The notes: generated by a model not told the origin, from the sequence alone. A stretch of 64,000 nt of DNA from Brachybacterium sacelli (GCF_017876545.1 NZ_JAGIOD010000001.1:2480001-2544000), one strand, 5' to 3'. Shown: positions 26,365 through 35,420, numbered from the stretch's first letter. Program-made: numbers and translations.

Positions 26365-27671
26365 GGGATCACCGCCTCGATCCGTGTTCCCCCGCCGCTC
26401 GGCGAGAGCACGTCCAGCCTGCCCTCGAGGGAGGCGACGCGTCCGGCGAGACCGGCGAGACCCCCGCCGGTGCGCATCTCGGCGCCGCCGCGCCCATCGT
26501 CCTCGATCCTCACCTGGGCATCATCCCCGATCCGGGCGACCTCCACCCGTACCGACCCGGCCTGGGCGTGCTTGGCGGCGTTGGTCAGGGACTCCGAGAC
26601 CACGTAGTAGATCCCGATCTCGACGTGCTCGGGCAGGTCCAGATCCGGGCAGTGCACGGTGGTGGGCAGGGGGGCGATGGCGGCGAGCTCGGTGAGGGCG
26701 GCGGCCAGCCCCCGGTCGACGAGGATCGGCGGGGCGATGCCACGGGAGAGCCGACGCAGGTCATCGAGGGTGAGGCCGAGCTGTTCCCGGGTCCCGCGCA
26801 GCACCGTCTGCGCCTTCTCGGGATCGGAAGCCGCCAGTGCCTCGACCCGCGCGAGATCCATGGAGGCGCGCACCAGACGCTGCTGCGGCCCGTCGTGCAG
26901 ATCCCGCTCGAGACGGCGCAGTGCGGCGGACTCGGCGCTGCGACCCGCGGCGCGCGACTCCTGGGTGCGCAGCAGGCGCTGCTGGTCCTCGTAGCGCGAG
27001 CTCAGCAGCCCGCGGGCCACCGCCCGGTGCGCTGAGGTGAGCCCGCGCACCAGCGGCCCCACGGTGAGCAGGAAGACCAGTCCGCCCGCGACCTGCAGGC
27101 CGATGTCGACGACCCAGGCGAGGGAGCCGGTGAAGCCCAGCAGCTCGCCCAGACCGTTCATGTCCGCCCCCGGGAGCACCTGCGCGAGGACGACGGTGGC
27201 CAGCGGTCCGCCGATGGTGGCGATCGCACCGACCGTCCAGGCCAGTGCCAGTGGGAACGTGAGCAGGACCAGCAGGAAGTTCACGAGTATCCACAGGGCG
27301 TCGAGCCAGGTCTGCGGATCCGTCAGCGGTACCAGGAGCCGCCGCATCCGCCCCGCACCCTCCGGGGCGCGCTTCGCGGCCGGAGTCGGCAGCTCACCGC
27401 CGAGGAGGGTGGGCTGGAGAGCGCGCTCGGCAGCCGCGAATCCGCGGGCGACCAGCGCGCCGAGCACCAGGATCGGCAGACCGATCCAGACGATGGCGGT
27501 GCCCGCCCCCGCGGCGAGCAGGGCGAGCGTGAGGGAGAAGCCGACGGCGCCGAGCACGAGAGCGATCAGCCCGTAGGCGAGGAAGCGTCCGATCCGGGCG
27601 GCCCAGCGGCCGACGGACCAGCGCTGCGGGGCTGTGGTCTCTGCCGTCTCGGGCATGGTCATGGTGGTCAT
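26352..27671 (-). CDS. Sensor histidine kinase (HisKA_3 type)
   Basis: This 439-residue membrane kinase has two pairs of transmembrane helices in the N-terminal half (FLAYGLIALVLGAVGFSLTL; WILVNFLLVLLTFPLALAW; GLQVAGGLVFLLTVG). The dimerisation/phosphorylation motif is ERDLHDGPQQRLVRA, and the ATPase domain has NAAKHAQAGSV and DDGRGGAEM. It partners with the overlapping response regulator gene. There is no large extracellular sensor, so it probably senses membrane or envelope state. The ATG at 27671 was chosen; in-frame ATGs follow at 27662 and 27656. Confidence 0.9.
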   Translation of the reverse strand: MTTMTMPETAETTAPQRWSVGRWAARIGRFLAYGLIALVLGAVGFSLTLALLAAGAGTAIVWIGLPILVLGALVARGFAAAERALQPTLLGGELPTPAAKRAPEGAGRMRRLLVPLTDPQTWLDALWILVNFLLVLLTFPLALAWTVGAIATIGGPLATVVLAQVLPGADMNGLGELLGFTGSLAWVVDIGLQVAGGLVFLLTVGPLVRGLTSAHRAVARGLLSSRYEDQQRLLRTQESRAAGRSAESAALRRLERDLHDGPQQRLVRASMDLARVEALAASDPEKAQTVLRGTREQLGLTLDDLRRLSRGIAPPILVDRGLAAALTELAAIAPLPTTVHCPDLDLPEHVEIGIYYVVSESLTNAAKHAQAGSVRVEVARIGDDAQVRIEDDGRGGAEMRTGGGLAGLAGRVASLEGRLDVLSPSGGGTRIEAVIPCRS

Positions 27672-27727
27672 GTCCCCACTGTGGCGCCGTCTTCTCGTCG
27701 GCCCCATCCTGCCACCGGGTCGGACGG

Positions 27728-27745
27728 TGTCGGGCTGGCCCGACA
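27728..27745. terminator. Possible hairpin terminator after the DUF899 gene
   Basis: TGTCGGGC and GCCCGACA are perfect 8-base arms with a 2-base spacer. It lies just beyond the stop of the DUF899 gene (27770) and before the kinase start (27671), both on the minus strand. There is no T-run, so an operator is the alternative. Confidence 0.4.
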
Positions 27746-27769
27746 TCTCGTCGTGGCGAACCGGCCGGT

Positions 27770-28486
27770 CTAGCCGTACGTGGGGTGCTGCGGCCAGCCC
27801 TCGGGGGAGTCCTCCCAGTCCTGTTGGCGGCCGTAGACGGTGCGGTCCATGATCTGGGCGATCGGCAGGATCGCCTCCGTGCCGCGCGCCGTCGTGGCGT
27901 AGGTGAGGAACACTCGCCCCTCGCGCAGCAGATAGTACGAGTAGCCGGGGATCGGCCCGGAGTAACCGCCGTCCTCGCCGCGGAGGGTCCAGCCCCAGTC
28001 GTCGTGATACGTGGTCCCGGCCGAGGAGACCCAGGTGTGCGGCCAGCCGCGGTGCAGGCGCCACGCGCGCAGCTTCTCGATCGGGGCCTGGGAGATCATC
28101 GCGAAGGCGATGCCCTCCTCGCCCAGCCGGCCGCCCTGGGTGGGCAGGTTGTCGACCGCCCAGGTGCAGCTGGGGCAGCCCTCGTCCCAGTCGGGGCCGA
28201 ACATGACGTTCTGGACCAGCAGCAGGTAGCGGTCGCCGAACAGCTCCGACAGGTGCACCGGGCCCTCCTCCCCGGCGAACTCGTAGTCGGGGACCTCCAC
28301 CATCGGCAGTCGCCGGCGCGCGGCGGCCGCGCGATCGCCCGCCCGGGTGACCTCCTTGTCGAGGACGACCTGCTGGGCCAGGGCGCGCTCGAAGTCCTCC
28401 CGGTCGACGACCGGCGGGGCGGCGGAGGGCTGGTGGGCCTTGGGGGATGCGGGACGGTCCGGGGTCTGCGGGGACGGATCGGACAT
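27770..28486 (-). CDS. DUF899 family thioredoxin-like protein
   Basis: A 238-residue member of the DUF899/thioredoxin-like group. After a disordered Pro-rich leader comes LLLVQNVMFGPDWDEGCPSCTWAVDNLP, whose CPSC resembles a thioredoxin active-site pair. SSAGTTYHDDWGW and SYYLLREGRVFLTYATTARG are also typical. The role of the family is not established; a redox function is likely. AAGGAAG six bases before the ATG at 28486 decides the start over an upstream in-frame ATG at 28501. Confidence 0.83.
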   Translation of the reverse strand: MSDPSPQTPDRPASPKAHQPSAAPPVVDREDFERALAQQVVLDKEVTRAGDRAAAARRRLPMVEVPDYEFAGEEGPVHLSELFGDRYLLLVQNVMFGPDWDEGCPSCTWAVDNLPTQGGRLGEEGIAFAMISQAPIEKLRAWRLHRGWPHTWVSSAGTTYHDDWGWTLRGEDGGYSGPIPGYSYYLLREGRVFLTYATTARGTEAILPIAQIMDRTVYGRQQDWEDSPEGWPQHPTYG

Positions 28487-28529
28487 GGCGGCTTCCTTCA
28501 TCGGGGGCGGCTCATCCTGGCTCGACACG

Positions 28530-29192
28530 TTATCCCTGCGGGGAGCGGAGCACCAGGGGTCCGTCGGGCCATGCCGGGTGGGATGCGGGCTCCACGGCGA
28601 ACACTCGCGTGTAGATGTCGTCGATGACCTCGTTCTTGGCGAGGTTGTAGTCCACGGGGCTCTCGGCGGTGCTCGCGGCGAGGTCGCGCTTCGCGCGCGC
28701 ATACAGCTCACGGTCTGCCGGATGCGTTCGCAGCCAGTCCCGGAACAGCAGGTGCCGCAGGGGCTCGGGAGCATCGGCGGGGAAGACGTGCACGTTGGCT
28801 GCGCCGCCGGGCATGATGAACATGCGGTGCCCGTTCCACCAGGGTTCCCGGATGACCAGCGTGGCCCCGATCCGTTCGAGGGAGGGCACGTAGGTCCCCT
28901 CGGCGTCCGTGTCCTGGACGTGCACGTCCACGTCGAGGATCGGCTTCGCGGGCAGCCCGGCCACGGACGTGGAGCCGACGTGCTCGATCCGTCGGGCGAC
29001 CGCGCCGAGCGCACCCTCGAGGCGCGCGCGCAGGTGCTCGAAGTGTGCGGGCCACGCCGGGTCCGGGGCGACGATCTCGATCGGCGTGGTCGGCGGCCAG
29101 TCGTCCCGGACGAAAGCGGCGCGTCCGACCTCGTCCCCGTCGACGTGACGACGGATGACCTCGGCGGGGTAGTCGGGATGGGGCAGCGTCAT
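28530..29192 (-). CDS. GrpB family protein (UPF0157), nucleotidyltransferase fold
   Basis: A 220-residue GrpB/UPF0157 protein. Its core is EIVAPDPAWPAHFEHLRARL, then RIEHVGSTSVAGLPAKPILD (the GSTSVPGLxAKPxID motif). LLFRDWLRTHP and VDYNLAKNEVIDDIY follow. The family is related to nucleotidyltransferases and is sometimes fused to dephospho-CoA kinase; its reaction is not established. A 30-40-residue N-terminal extension precedes the core. A second GrpB-like gene lies at 57761-58384. Confidence 0.85.
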   Translation of the reverse strand: MTLPHPDYPAEVIRRHVDGDEVGRAAFVRDDWPPTTPIEIVAPDPAWPAHFEHLRARLEGALGAVARRIEHVGSTSVAGLPAKPILDVDVHVQDTDAEGTYVPSLERIGATLVIREPWWNGHRMFIMPGGAANVHVFPADAPEPLRHLLFRDWLRTHPADRELYARAKRDLAASTAESPVDYNLAKNEVIDDIYTRVFAVEPASHPAWPDGPLVLRSPQG

Positions 29193-29448
29193 CGGGGCCT
29201 CCTCGGTGGCTGAGCAAAGCTCTCCACCATAGAGCGGGGGTCGCAGCCGCGCCACCGACATCTCAGCCCGACCCGACTCGGTGGCCCTGCCGCGCGCACA
29301 GAAGCAGAGACGGGCTCCGGTGCTTCGTGGCGGGAAGGTTTCCGCTCGGTGACGCCTTGTGCGCGGTCGGACGCGGCACTGGTGTGAGCCAGCTCGCACT
29401 GGCTAGGGTCGTGGAGGTCGATCCCCCTGACCCGAAGGTGACCACCAG

Positions 29449-29737
29449 ATGCACTCTGCCCTGCTCCGATGCGACGTGCTCCGCCTCGATCTCCTCCGCC
29501 GCACCCTGCTCGTCGCTCTGCTCCTGACGGGCTTCCTGGGGGCCGCCGTCCTGCCGGCGTCGGCCGCCGACCCCGACGCTCCCACCGGTTCGTGGTCGGC
29601 CGAGACGCCCGCGACCATCGACCAGGCTGAGTTCGAGGGGCTCGAGGTGCGCGAGCCCGGTGCCTCCGAGGAGTACGACCGCGACGAATTCGGCTCGGCC
29701 TGGGAGGACTTCGACGGGAACGACTGCGATACCCGCA
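29449..29737 (+). pseudogene. 5' half of a secreted DUF1524/HNH nuclease gene, cut by a transposon
   Basis: The fragment encodes a signal peptide (LLRRTLLVALLLTGFLGAAV then LPASAAD) and the beginning of the mature protein with YDRDEFGSAWEDFDGNDCDTR, the conserved lead-in of secreted actinobacterial HNH/DUF1524 proteins. The natural continuation is missing. After the hexamer CCCGCA (29732-29737) the frame enters the mobile element and stops after four foreign codons at 29751. The rest of the gene is at 35512-35945. Joined at the hexamer, the two halves form a continuous frame of 238 codons. Confidence 0.9.
29732..29737. repeat. Left junction core hexamer CCCGCA
   Basis: CCCGCA is found here and at the right junction (35512-35517). 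It is the only sequence shared by both flanks at the joint. One copy is needed to restore the target gene, which fits the 6-base core exchanged by Tn554-type recombinases. Confidence 0.75.
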
Positions 29738-29751
29738 TTATCTTGAGTTGA

Positions 29752-30186
29752 GTCGGGCTCTGGCGGGCCAACGGAGCATGTGACCTGCGCTGACGTCTAA
29801 GGCGAGCACGGAGAGCAAGTGGCTGGCACGAGTGGCACGGGCCATTGGAGGCGTTCCCTCGGCCTCTTGCAGCTGCGTTGACCTTGGGTCGTACATCGCG
29901 CATAAAGCTCCACCGGAGAAGTCGGGGACGGCTGAGCATGTGAAAGTGGGCGCTGGCGGTTCTCGGTGCATTGGCGGCGGGTCCGCAAATGTGGAGGCCG
30001 AGCCACGTAACCTTTTGCGCAGCGGTGCCATCGAAGAGCAGAGGAGCTCCACTTGCCCATCCCAGGGATCAGCGTCAGGCGCGGTCATGCCTCACGCCGG
30101 CCAATTGGAGTCGGGACAGTCGTCTCCGGTCGTCTCCGCCGGGCTTCCTTGTTGAAGTTCATCGATCTAAGGGTGGGTAGAGCGCG
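29752..30186. other. Left arm of the transposon, no convincing gene
   Basis: A 435-base stretch between the left end of the element and the MFS exporter. Frames of 107 codons (plus) and 116 codons (minus) are open but have no recognisable domains, Cys/Ser/Pro-rich composition and no good ribosome site. It should contain the left-end recombinase sites and the promoter of the cargo gene. TGGCACG occurs twice close together at about 29823-29840. Confidence 0.45.
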
Positions 30187-31440
30187 TTGAGAGTGCAGTT
30201 GCGCGTACTCGCTGACTACCCCGATTTCCGGCGGCTGTTCGGGGGCAGCTCAATCTCTCTCTTGGGTTCAAGCGTCACCACCGTCGCCCTGCCCTTGACC
30301 GCAGTTCTGGTCCTCGGTGCATCGCCGATGCAGATGGGTCTGCTGGGAGCGGCCTCATTCCTGCCTCACCTCGTCCTAGGCCTTCCGGCCGGAGTATGGG
30401 TGGACCGAACTTCATACCGTGGGGTCATCGTAAGTGCCGACCTGCTGGCCGCCGCCGCTTTGGCAGCCGTGCCTATTCTCGCTGCGACAGGGTTGCTGCA
30501 GATGTGGCAGCTGTACGTCGTCGTCGTGATCACCGGGACCTGCGGTCTGTTCGCCGCGATCGCGTCCCAGTCGTTCATGCCGCGCCTGGTCCCACAGCGA
30601 GCACTTCTAGCAGCCAACAGCACGTTCGCGCTCAGCAGCTCCGTCGTCGCCACCAGCGGCAATGCCATCGGCGGTGCCCTGGTCCAGCTGCTCACTGCGC
30701 CGATAGCGATTGCGGTCGATGCTGTCATGCTTGTCGTGTCCGCCCTTTCGAAGGCGCGAATCACCGTCACGGGACGATCGGCTGGCACGGAGCCGCCGAA
30801 GGATTCGATGCTCAAGGGGATCCGGGTTGGACTAAGGGTCGCCCTCTTTGGACATCCGGCGCTGCGAGCGACCACGATCGCTGCCACCGTCGGCGCACTG
30901 GGTGGCCAGATGCAGGCGGTGATCGTGGTGCTGTTCCTGGTCCGAGAACTTGACCTATCGGCCGGGTTGGTCGGTGCGACTATCGCTGTTGCCGGTGTTG
31001 CTGGAATCGTCGGAGCCGCCATCGGGGTACAGATCACCGGGCGACTCGGCAACGGACCCACCTTCATCCTCGGCATGACGCTGTCGAGTCTGGCCGGGCT
31101 CGTGATGGCTACTGCGGGAGGGCCAGTAGTCCTTGTGCTCTTGGTTCTGGTCATTGCGCAGCTCCTGCGCGGCTGGGGACCCACGCTGTATGGGATCAAT
31201 CAGCAGACCATTCGCCAGGTCCTGGTCCCATCTGCGCTTCTCGCCCGGACACAAGCTACTTGGCGCTTTCTGGTCTTCGGGATGCAGCCGATCGGGGCCA
31301 TTCTGGGTGGCACGCTCGGCGCCGTGGTCGGGCTCCGCGGCACGTTGATAATCAGCAGCCTGGTCATGCTGACCGGCACAGGGTTCGCACTGCTCAGTCC
31401 GCTGCGAACACTCCGCCAGCTGCCCAGAGCCGAAACATGA
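30187..31440 (+). CDS. MFS exporter, transposon cargo
   Basis: A 417-residue major facilitator of the MFS_3 (EntS/macrolide-efflux-like) type with about 12 hydrophobic helices. The N-terminal part FRRLFGGSSISLLGSSVTTV and the loop LPAGVWVDRTSYRGVI (motif A-like DR) are characteristic. Members export drugs, siderophores or other small molecules, and the substrate cannot be told. Being the only cargo on a Tn554-type element, where cargo is commonly resistance genes, suggests a drug or toxicant efflux role. This is inference only. The TTG start at 30187 follows GGGTGGG; the GTG at 30193 is an alternative. Codon use is visibly less GC-biased than neighbouring host genes. Confidence 0.85.
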   Translation: MRVQLRVLADYPDFRRLFGGSSISLLGSSVTTVALPLTAVLVLGASPMQMGLLGAASFLPHLVLGLPAGVWVDRTSYRGVIVSADLLAAAALAAVPILAATGLLQMWQLYVVVVITGTCGLFAAIASQSFMPRLVPQRALLAANSTFALSSSVVATSGNAIGGALVQLLTAPIAIAVDAVMLVVSALSKARITVTGRSAGTEPPKDSMLKGIRVGLRVALFGHPALRATTIAATVGALGGQMQAVIVVLFLVRELDLSAGLVGATIAVAGVAGIVGAAIGVQITGRLGNGPTFILGMTLSSLAGLVMATAGGPVVLVLLVLVIAQLLRGWGPTLYGINQQTIRQVLVPSALLARTQATWRFLVFGMQPIGAILGGTLGAVVGLRGTLIISSLVMLTGTGFALLSPLRTLRQLPRAET

Positions 31441-31469
31441 ACAACCTATGGATGACCTAAGATCCACGA

Positions 31470-31580
31470 GTGATCGATTTGTTCGGCCTCGTCATCACTC
31501 GCGACGCCTTCCGGCCTGAAAACTACCCCCAGCTCTACAGCCGCCTGCCTGTAAGCAGCTGCGCGCTGGAACTTAGGTAG
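31470..31580 (+). other. Short open frame between MFS exporter and tnpC
   Basis: A GTG-started frame of 36 codons (VIDLFGLVITRDAFRPENYP...) follows the exporter and overlaps the tnpC 3' end by 8 bases. It has no clear ribosome site and resembles no family I know. It may be a remnant of a lost cargo gene or chance. Confidence 0.15.
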
Positions 31581-32139
31581 GTGGCGTCTTTGCGGAGTCG
31601 CGCATCATGCGGCGCACCGCGCCGCGTGCCGCGTCGAGTTCTTCGGCGAGGAGCTGGACACTTTCCTGCGATTTCGCTAGTTCGGCCCGTGCCGCGAACA
31701 GCTCGGAGTTGAGTTGGTTGCGCTGTCGCTCCAGATCGCGCACCTGCTCCAGGAGTGCATCGCGGTCACGGCTTTCCAGAGCGCTGCCCAGGCCTCGACG
31801 GACCTGTGCGAGGAGCCGGTCGCGCTCTTCGCGCAACTGCTTGATTTCTGCGCGAGCTAAAGTCAGGTCGGCGCGCAGACCCGCTGGCGTGGCGGACGCC
31901 GTCTGGGCTGATCGAGTCTCGGGGCGCGACCTGGCAGCTTCGATGGCGGCCCGGACTGTGACGTTGTTGTAGACAAACCAGGACGAGACGCTGGCAGCGC
32001 GCCCGACGGCCGCGAAAGTCACCGGCTGGCCTGCCCGGATGAGCTCTTTGACCGCATCCAGGGCAGCGGTTCGCTTGTAGGCGCTGTCGAGTCGTCGTGT
32101 TTCGGTCAACCTCTCGACCCGTTCCTCGCGGGTGCTCAT
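31573..32139 (-). CDS. tnpC: Tn554 TnpC-like accessory transposition protein
   Basis: A 188-residue protein. The N-terminal part (about residues 20-75) is a small helix-turn-helix-like segment, TFAAVGRAASVSSWFVYNNV, typical of TnpC/DUF6262 proteins. The remainder is a long coiled coil with heptads (LRADLTLARAEIKQLREERD; LLEQVRDLERQRNQLNSEL). In Tn554 TnpC is not essential but affects frequency and orientation of transposition. The start overlaps the tnpB stop by ATGA (32136-32139). Confidence 0.85.
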   Translation of the reverse strand: MSTREERVERLTETRRLDSAYKRTAALDAVKELIRAGQPVTFAAVGRAASVSSWFVYNNVTVRAAIEAARSRPETRSAQTASATPAGLRADLTLARAEIKQLREERDRLLAQVRRGLGSALESRDRDALLEQVRDLERQRNQLNSELFAARAELAKSQESVQLLAEELDAARGAVRRMMRDSAKTPPT

Positions 32140-34289
32140 TCTCGGTGCCCCACGTCATCCAAGGGAATGAACACTTGCGTTTGGCGTACCTTGCGCATCG
32201 TTGCTCCCGCCTCGTCGAGATTGGCCAGTTCCTGCGGCGGCATGGCCGCGATCATCGCCTGCAACGACTCGGCTACGCCGACGAACGCAGCTATTTGCTC
32301 GTCGAGATTCGTCACGACCCACTGTGCCGCGTCGGCCCCGATGGCGAGCTCGCGGTCGGTACGTAGGTTGCGTATTTGCTTCGCGACCGCGTCCAGGTAA
32401 GACGGGTCGGGCCGGTAGTAGCCGCATCCGGCGCACTGGAACCTGATCGGGCACGACTTGCCGCCAGCAGCGACATTGGTTGGCTCGGTGCAGTTACCGA
32501 AGGGGACAGCTACGCTAGAGCGCTCGTAGGCGAGGTCGTTCGCGAACGGAGCCGGGTGCCCGAATCTGTCAATCGAGTACTGCGACATGAGGCGCACTGC
32601 CTCCTGCTTTCGCCGAAGCGAAACAGTGAAGTAGCCCATCGTCGTCTCGATGCTGACGTGGTCCATGAGCTCGCGCAGGACGTCGACGGGGGTGCCATTG
32701 TCGGCGTGACGCTGCGCATAGGCGTGGCGCAGCCCGTAGGGTCCGATCTCGGTCTTCGCAAAGGCCCGCGCTTCAGGAGGCAGGTCGACAGGCGTGTCCA
32801 ACGCCTCCACCCAGGAGCGGAAGACCTTGCTGAACTGGGCGCTAGACAAGTGCCCGCGCCGCGCACGGTTTCGTGGACCGGGTGCGGGGAACAGGAAGTC
32901 AGCGCACGCGTCCGGAACCTGGAGCGTGCCCAGATGGTTACTCCAGGCACGAACGACGTCGACGGTGCTTGAGGTGATCGGTAGCCGTCGGCCATGTCGC
33001 CCGGCCTTGCGGTTGTCGTAGATCAGCGATGCTTCGGCACCGCTGAACTCCAGGGGGTCGCGTCGCAATCCTGTGATTTCGCTGGGCCGCCGCCCTGTGT
33101 CGCGCAGCAGCTGGTAGATCGCCTGGTACAGCAGCGCGAAGTCGCCGGCGCTCCACTCATTGGCGGTGTATGTAGTCGACGTGCCAAGTGCGTCGAGATG
33201 GGCGTCGAGGTGCGCGATCCAAGCTTCGGGGATCGCCGAGCCGAGCTCGTCCTCGCGCGCTGCCGGGACTGGCATCCGTTTGTCGTCCGGGATCGCGAAC
33301 GTGCCAGGCACCTCGTCCATGAGACCCGCTCGGCGGCCGGTCTCGATCAGACGCCGCCACGCGCCCCACAGCGACACACGGTGCGATGATGAATAGGTCT
33401 TCGTGGTCGCGGGATTAACTGCGTGCCTGAACGCATCGAAGATTGCCGTCATGTCGCCCATCGACAAGGCCGAGGGGGTCTCGCCGTTGGGTCTACCCGC
33501 CAGCGACAGGGAGGCGATAGATGCGGCCTGCAAGGTGTGGCGCACCTCGGCGACGGACGGTCTCAGCGCGCGAGTCGTCTCCAAGAGAATGTGCCGCAAC
33601 CACGTCTGGCGCACCACGGTGAAATCGAGGAACCCCGTGGCAGCGGTGTACGGGCGATCGCGTGCCGAACGCAGTCCGACCAACGCGCAATCCCAGACCT
33701 CGCCTTCGGTGCCGTCGCGCCCCGCATGACGGGCGCGGAGACGCCTGGCGTTGGCCTGGATCGCTCGCAATAGGCCGAGGGTCCTGGCAGGCGCGCCCTC
33801 GTCACGGACATCGAGCACCGACTCGGCCCCCTCGACCATCCGCACGACGGAGCGCGCTACGACCGGTTGCAGCTCGATGCCTTCACGGTCGCGGAACTGC
33901 AACCCGGCGAGCACCTCGTTGCGGGCTGTCGAGGTCAGGTCGGCCAGCGTGAACGTATGCGGGGTTGCGGGAGCTCCGCCCACTCGCTGTCTGACCGGGA
34001 CGTATTCTGCGTCGAAGTCGCCGCCGGTCCAGATCCGACGTTCCCGACGGCACTTGAGGCACCGGCCGACCTTGCTGCCGTCGATCAACGTCGTGCATCG
34101 GGGCGTGGCGCAGACGTTCACACCGGTCATCGGGTTGGTCGGGTTGCCCGTGAACTCAAGCGCCTCTGGGTCCCACTCATCTTCGCGCCAGACGAAGTCA
34201 AGGTTCGATTCAAGGAACTGCGGCCATGGCACCCGCGGCTCGTCAGCCGGGCTTCGCCATCCGGCAAGTGCGACAACCGAGCTCATCAT
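32136..34289 (-). CDS. tnpB: Tn554 TnpB-like tyrosine recombinase
   Basis: A 717-residue recombinase, close to the large size of the TnpB family. The N-terminal part has a zinc-ribbon-like CATPRCTTL...GRCLKCRRE. The catalytic domain (about 400-620) shows Arg in DTGRRPSEITGL, Lys in DNRKAGRHGRR, GPYGLRHAYAQ (Tyr where many relatives have the first His of HxxR), then LMDHVSIETTMGYF with the His and the nucleophile Tyr. A C-terminal cysteine cluster (NCTEPTN, SCPIRFQCAGCGYY) is characteristic of this family. The start ATGATGA overlaps the tnpA stop; ATGs at 34289 and 34286 are both possible. Confidence 0.9.
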   Translation of the reverse strand: MMSSVVALAGWRSPADEPRVPWPQFLESNLDFVWREDEWDPEALEFTGNPTNPMTGVNVCATPRCTTLIDGSKVGRCLKCRRERRIWTGGDFDAEYVPVRQRVGGAPATPHTFTLADLTSTARNEVLAGLQFRDREGIELQPVVARSVVRMVEGAESVLDVRDEGAPARTLGLLRAIQANARRLRARHAGRDGTEGEVWDCALVGLRSARDRPYTAATGFLDFTVVRQTWLRHILLETTRALRPSVAEVRHTLQAASIASLSLAGRPNGETPSALSMGDMTAIFDAFRHAVNPATTKTYSSSHRVSLWGAWRRLIETGRRAGLMDEVPGTFAIPDDKRMPVPAAREDELGSAIPEAWIAHLDAHLDALGTSTTYTANEWSAGDFALLYQAIYQLLRDTGRRPSEITGLRRDPLEFSGAEASLIYDNRKAGRHGRRLPITSSTVDVVRAWSNHLGTLQVPDACADFLFPAPGPRNRARRGHLSSAQFSKVFRSWVEALDTPVDLPPEARAFAKTEIGPYGLRHAYAQRHADNGTPVDVLRELMDHVSIETTMGYFTVSLRRKQEAVRLMSQYSIDRFGHPAPFANDLAYERSSVAVPFGNCTEPTNVAAGGKSCPIRFQCAGCGYYRPDPSYLDAVAKQIRNLRTDRELAIGADAAQWVVTNLDEQIAAFVGVAESLQAMIAAMPPQELANLDEAGATMRKVRQTQVFIPLDDVGHRE

Positions 34290-35407
34290 CGACTCCCTGA
34301 CACCGCATTTACAGCTTCCCGCATCCGCTCGTGTGAAGGGTGCAGGTAGACCTTCGTCGAGCTCGCCTGCGCATGCCCGAGCAGCTCTTGGACGACATCG
34401 GCTTTGACACCGCTCTCGACCCAACCGGTCGCGGCGGTGTGCCGGAACATGTGTGGGGTTGCCCGGAAACCTTGGCGTGCGGCGTGCCGCTTCACGAACT
34501 GATAGACGTTCGAGTACGACATCGCCTGGCCGGTTCGGGGCCCCGTGTAGTTGACGAACACGAAGCCGCACACCTCTATCTCGGTCAGCTTCTCGTCGCG
34601 CTCGAATCGGTAGTCGCGGTAGAGACGCACGAGCGAGTCGTGGACCGGCACGGCGCGGGACCTGGGGCTTTTCGCGAGGGCCCCATTGATGTTCTCTGGA
34701 CGCCGCAGAACGTGGACGTGCGCGTCTGGGAGCGGGCATCCCAGTGAGCTGGAGTCAGGCAGAAAGTGCATGTCCTCCCAGCGCAGCCCGAGAGCCTCGC
34801 CGATGCGCAATCCGGCGTCGAGCAGCAAGCGAAACAGGAACAGGTCTCGGGCGGTGGACGTGCCGTCGATCATCGCCTGCTGCTGGTCTTTGGACAGCGT
34901 TTCCGGCGCGTGCTCCACAGGTCGCACCCGCAGCGCACTGGCTCGGACGTGACGAACGTACCCAGATTCCATCTTTGGCCCGTGCCCGGCAGCGCGTGGC
35001 ATCCACTTGCGCTCCACGAGCTGCATCGGCACCTCAGAAGCGATCAACTCGGCGGCGGCGCAGTACCTCAGGAACTCGCACACGGCTGTCAGGTGAACCG
35101 AGACCGTCGACGGCGCCCGAACCCGACCGGTACGCGTCGCGGTCGTCTCCAGGGACCGCTTGAAGCGAGCCATGTCGAGAATCGTCACGCGCCGCCAGTC
35201 CACGCCCTGCGACTCGCCCCAGTTCAGGAACTCGGCAACAGGGCGCAGGTACGTCCGGACTGTGTTGGGCGAGCGATCGGTCGCGTACATCGCGGCGACA
35301 AACTCGATCGCTTCAGGGTGTGGTTGGAACGACTCGTCGTCGATGATGAGGTGGCCATTACGACCGTCCTCGAAGTCGGCACGTTCTACACGCCAAGGCA
35401 CAAGCAA
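34286..35407 (-). CDS. tnpA: Tn554 TnpA-like tyrosine recombinase
   Basis: A 373-residue site-specific recombinase. The N-terminal core-binding domain (about 25-130) includes RSPNTVRTYLRPVAEFLNW. The catalytic domain contains all expected residues: Arg in DAGLRIGEALGL, Lys in LAKSPRSRAVPV, HMFRHTAATGW (HxxRH), LLGHAQASSTKVYLHP with His and nucleophile Tyr. It is first in the tnpA-tnpB-tnpC operon and lies next to the right end of the element. The TTG at 35407 follows AAGG at 5 bases; the GTG at 35401 is an alternative. Confidence 0.9.
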   Translation of the reverse strand: MLVPWRVERADFEDGRNGHLIIDDESFQPHPEAIEFVAAMYATDRSPNTVRTYLRPVAEFLNWGESQGVDWRRVTILDMARFKRSLETTATRTGRVRAPSTVSVHLTAVCEFLRYCAAAELIASEVPMQLVERKWMPRAAGHGPKMESGYVRHVRASALRVRPVEHAPETLSKDQQQAMIDGTSTARDLFLFRLLLDAGLRIGEALGLRWEDMHFLPDSSSLGCPLPDAHVHVLRRPENINGALAKSPRSRAVPVHDSLVRLYRDYRFERDEKLTEIEVCGFVFVNYTGPRTGQAMSYSNVYQFVKRHAARQGFRATPHMFRHTAATGWVESGVKADVVQELLGHAQASSTKVYLHPSHERMREAVNAVSGSR

Positions 35408-35420
35408 ACCTTAGGGCCCT

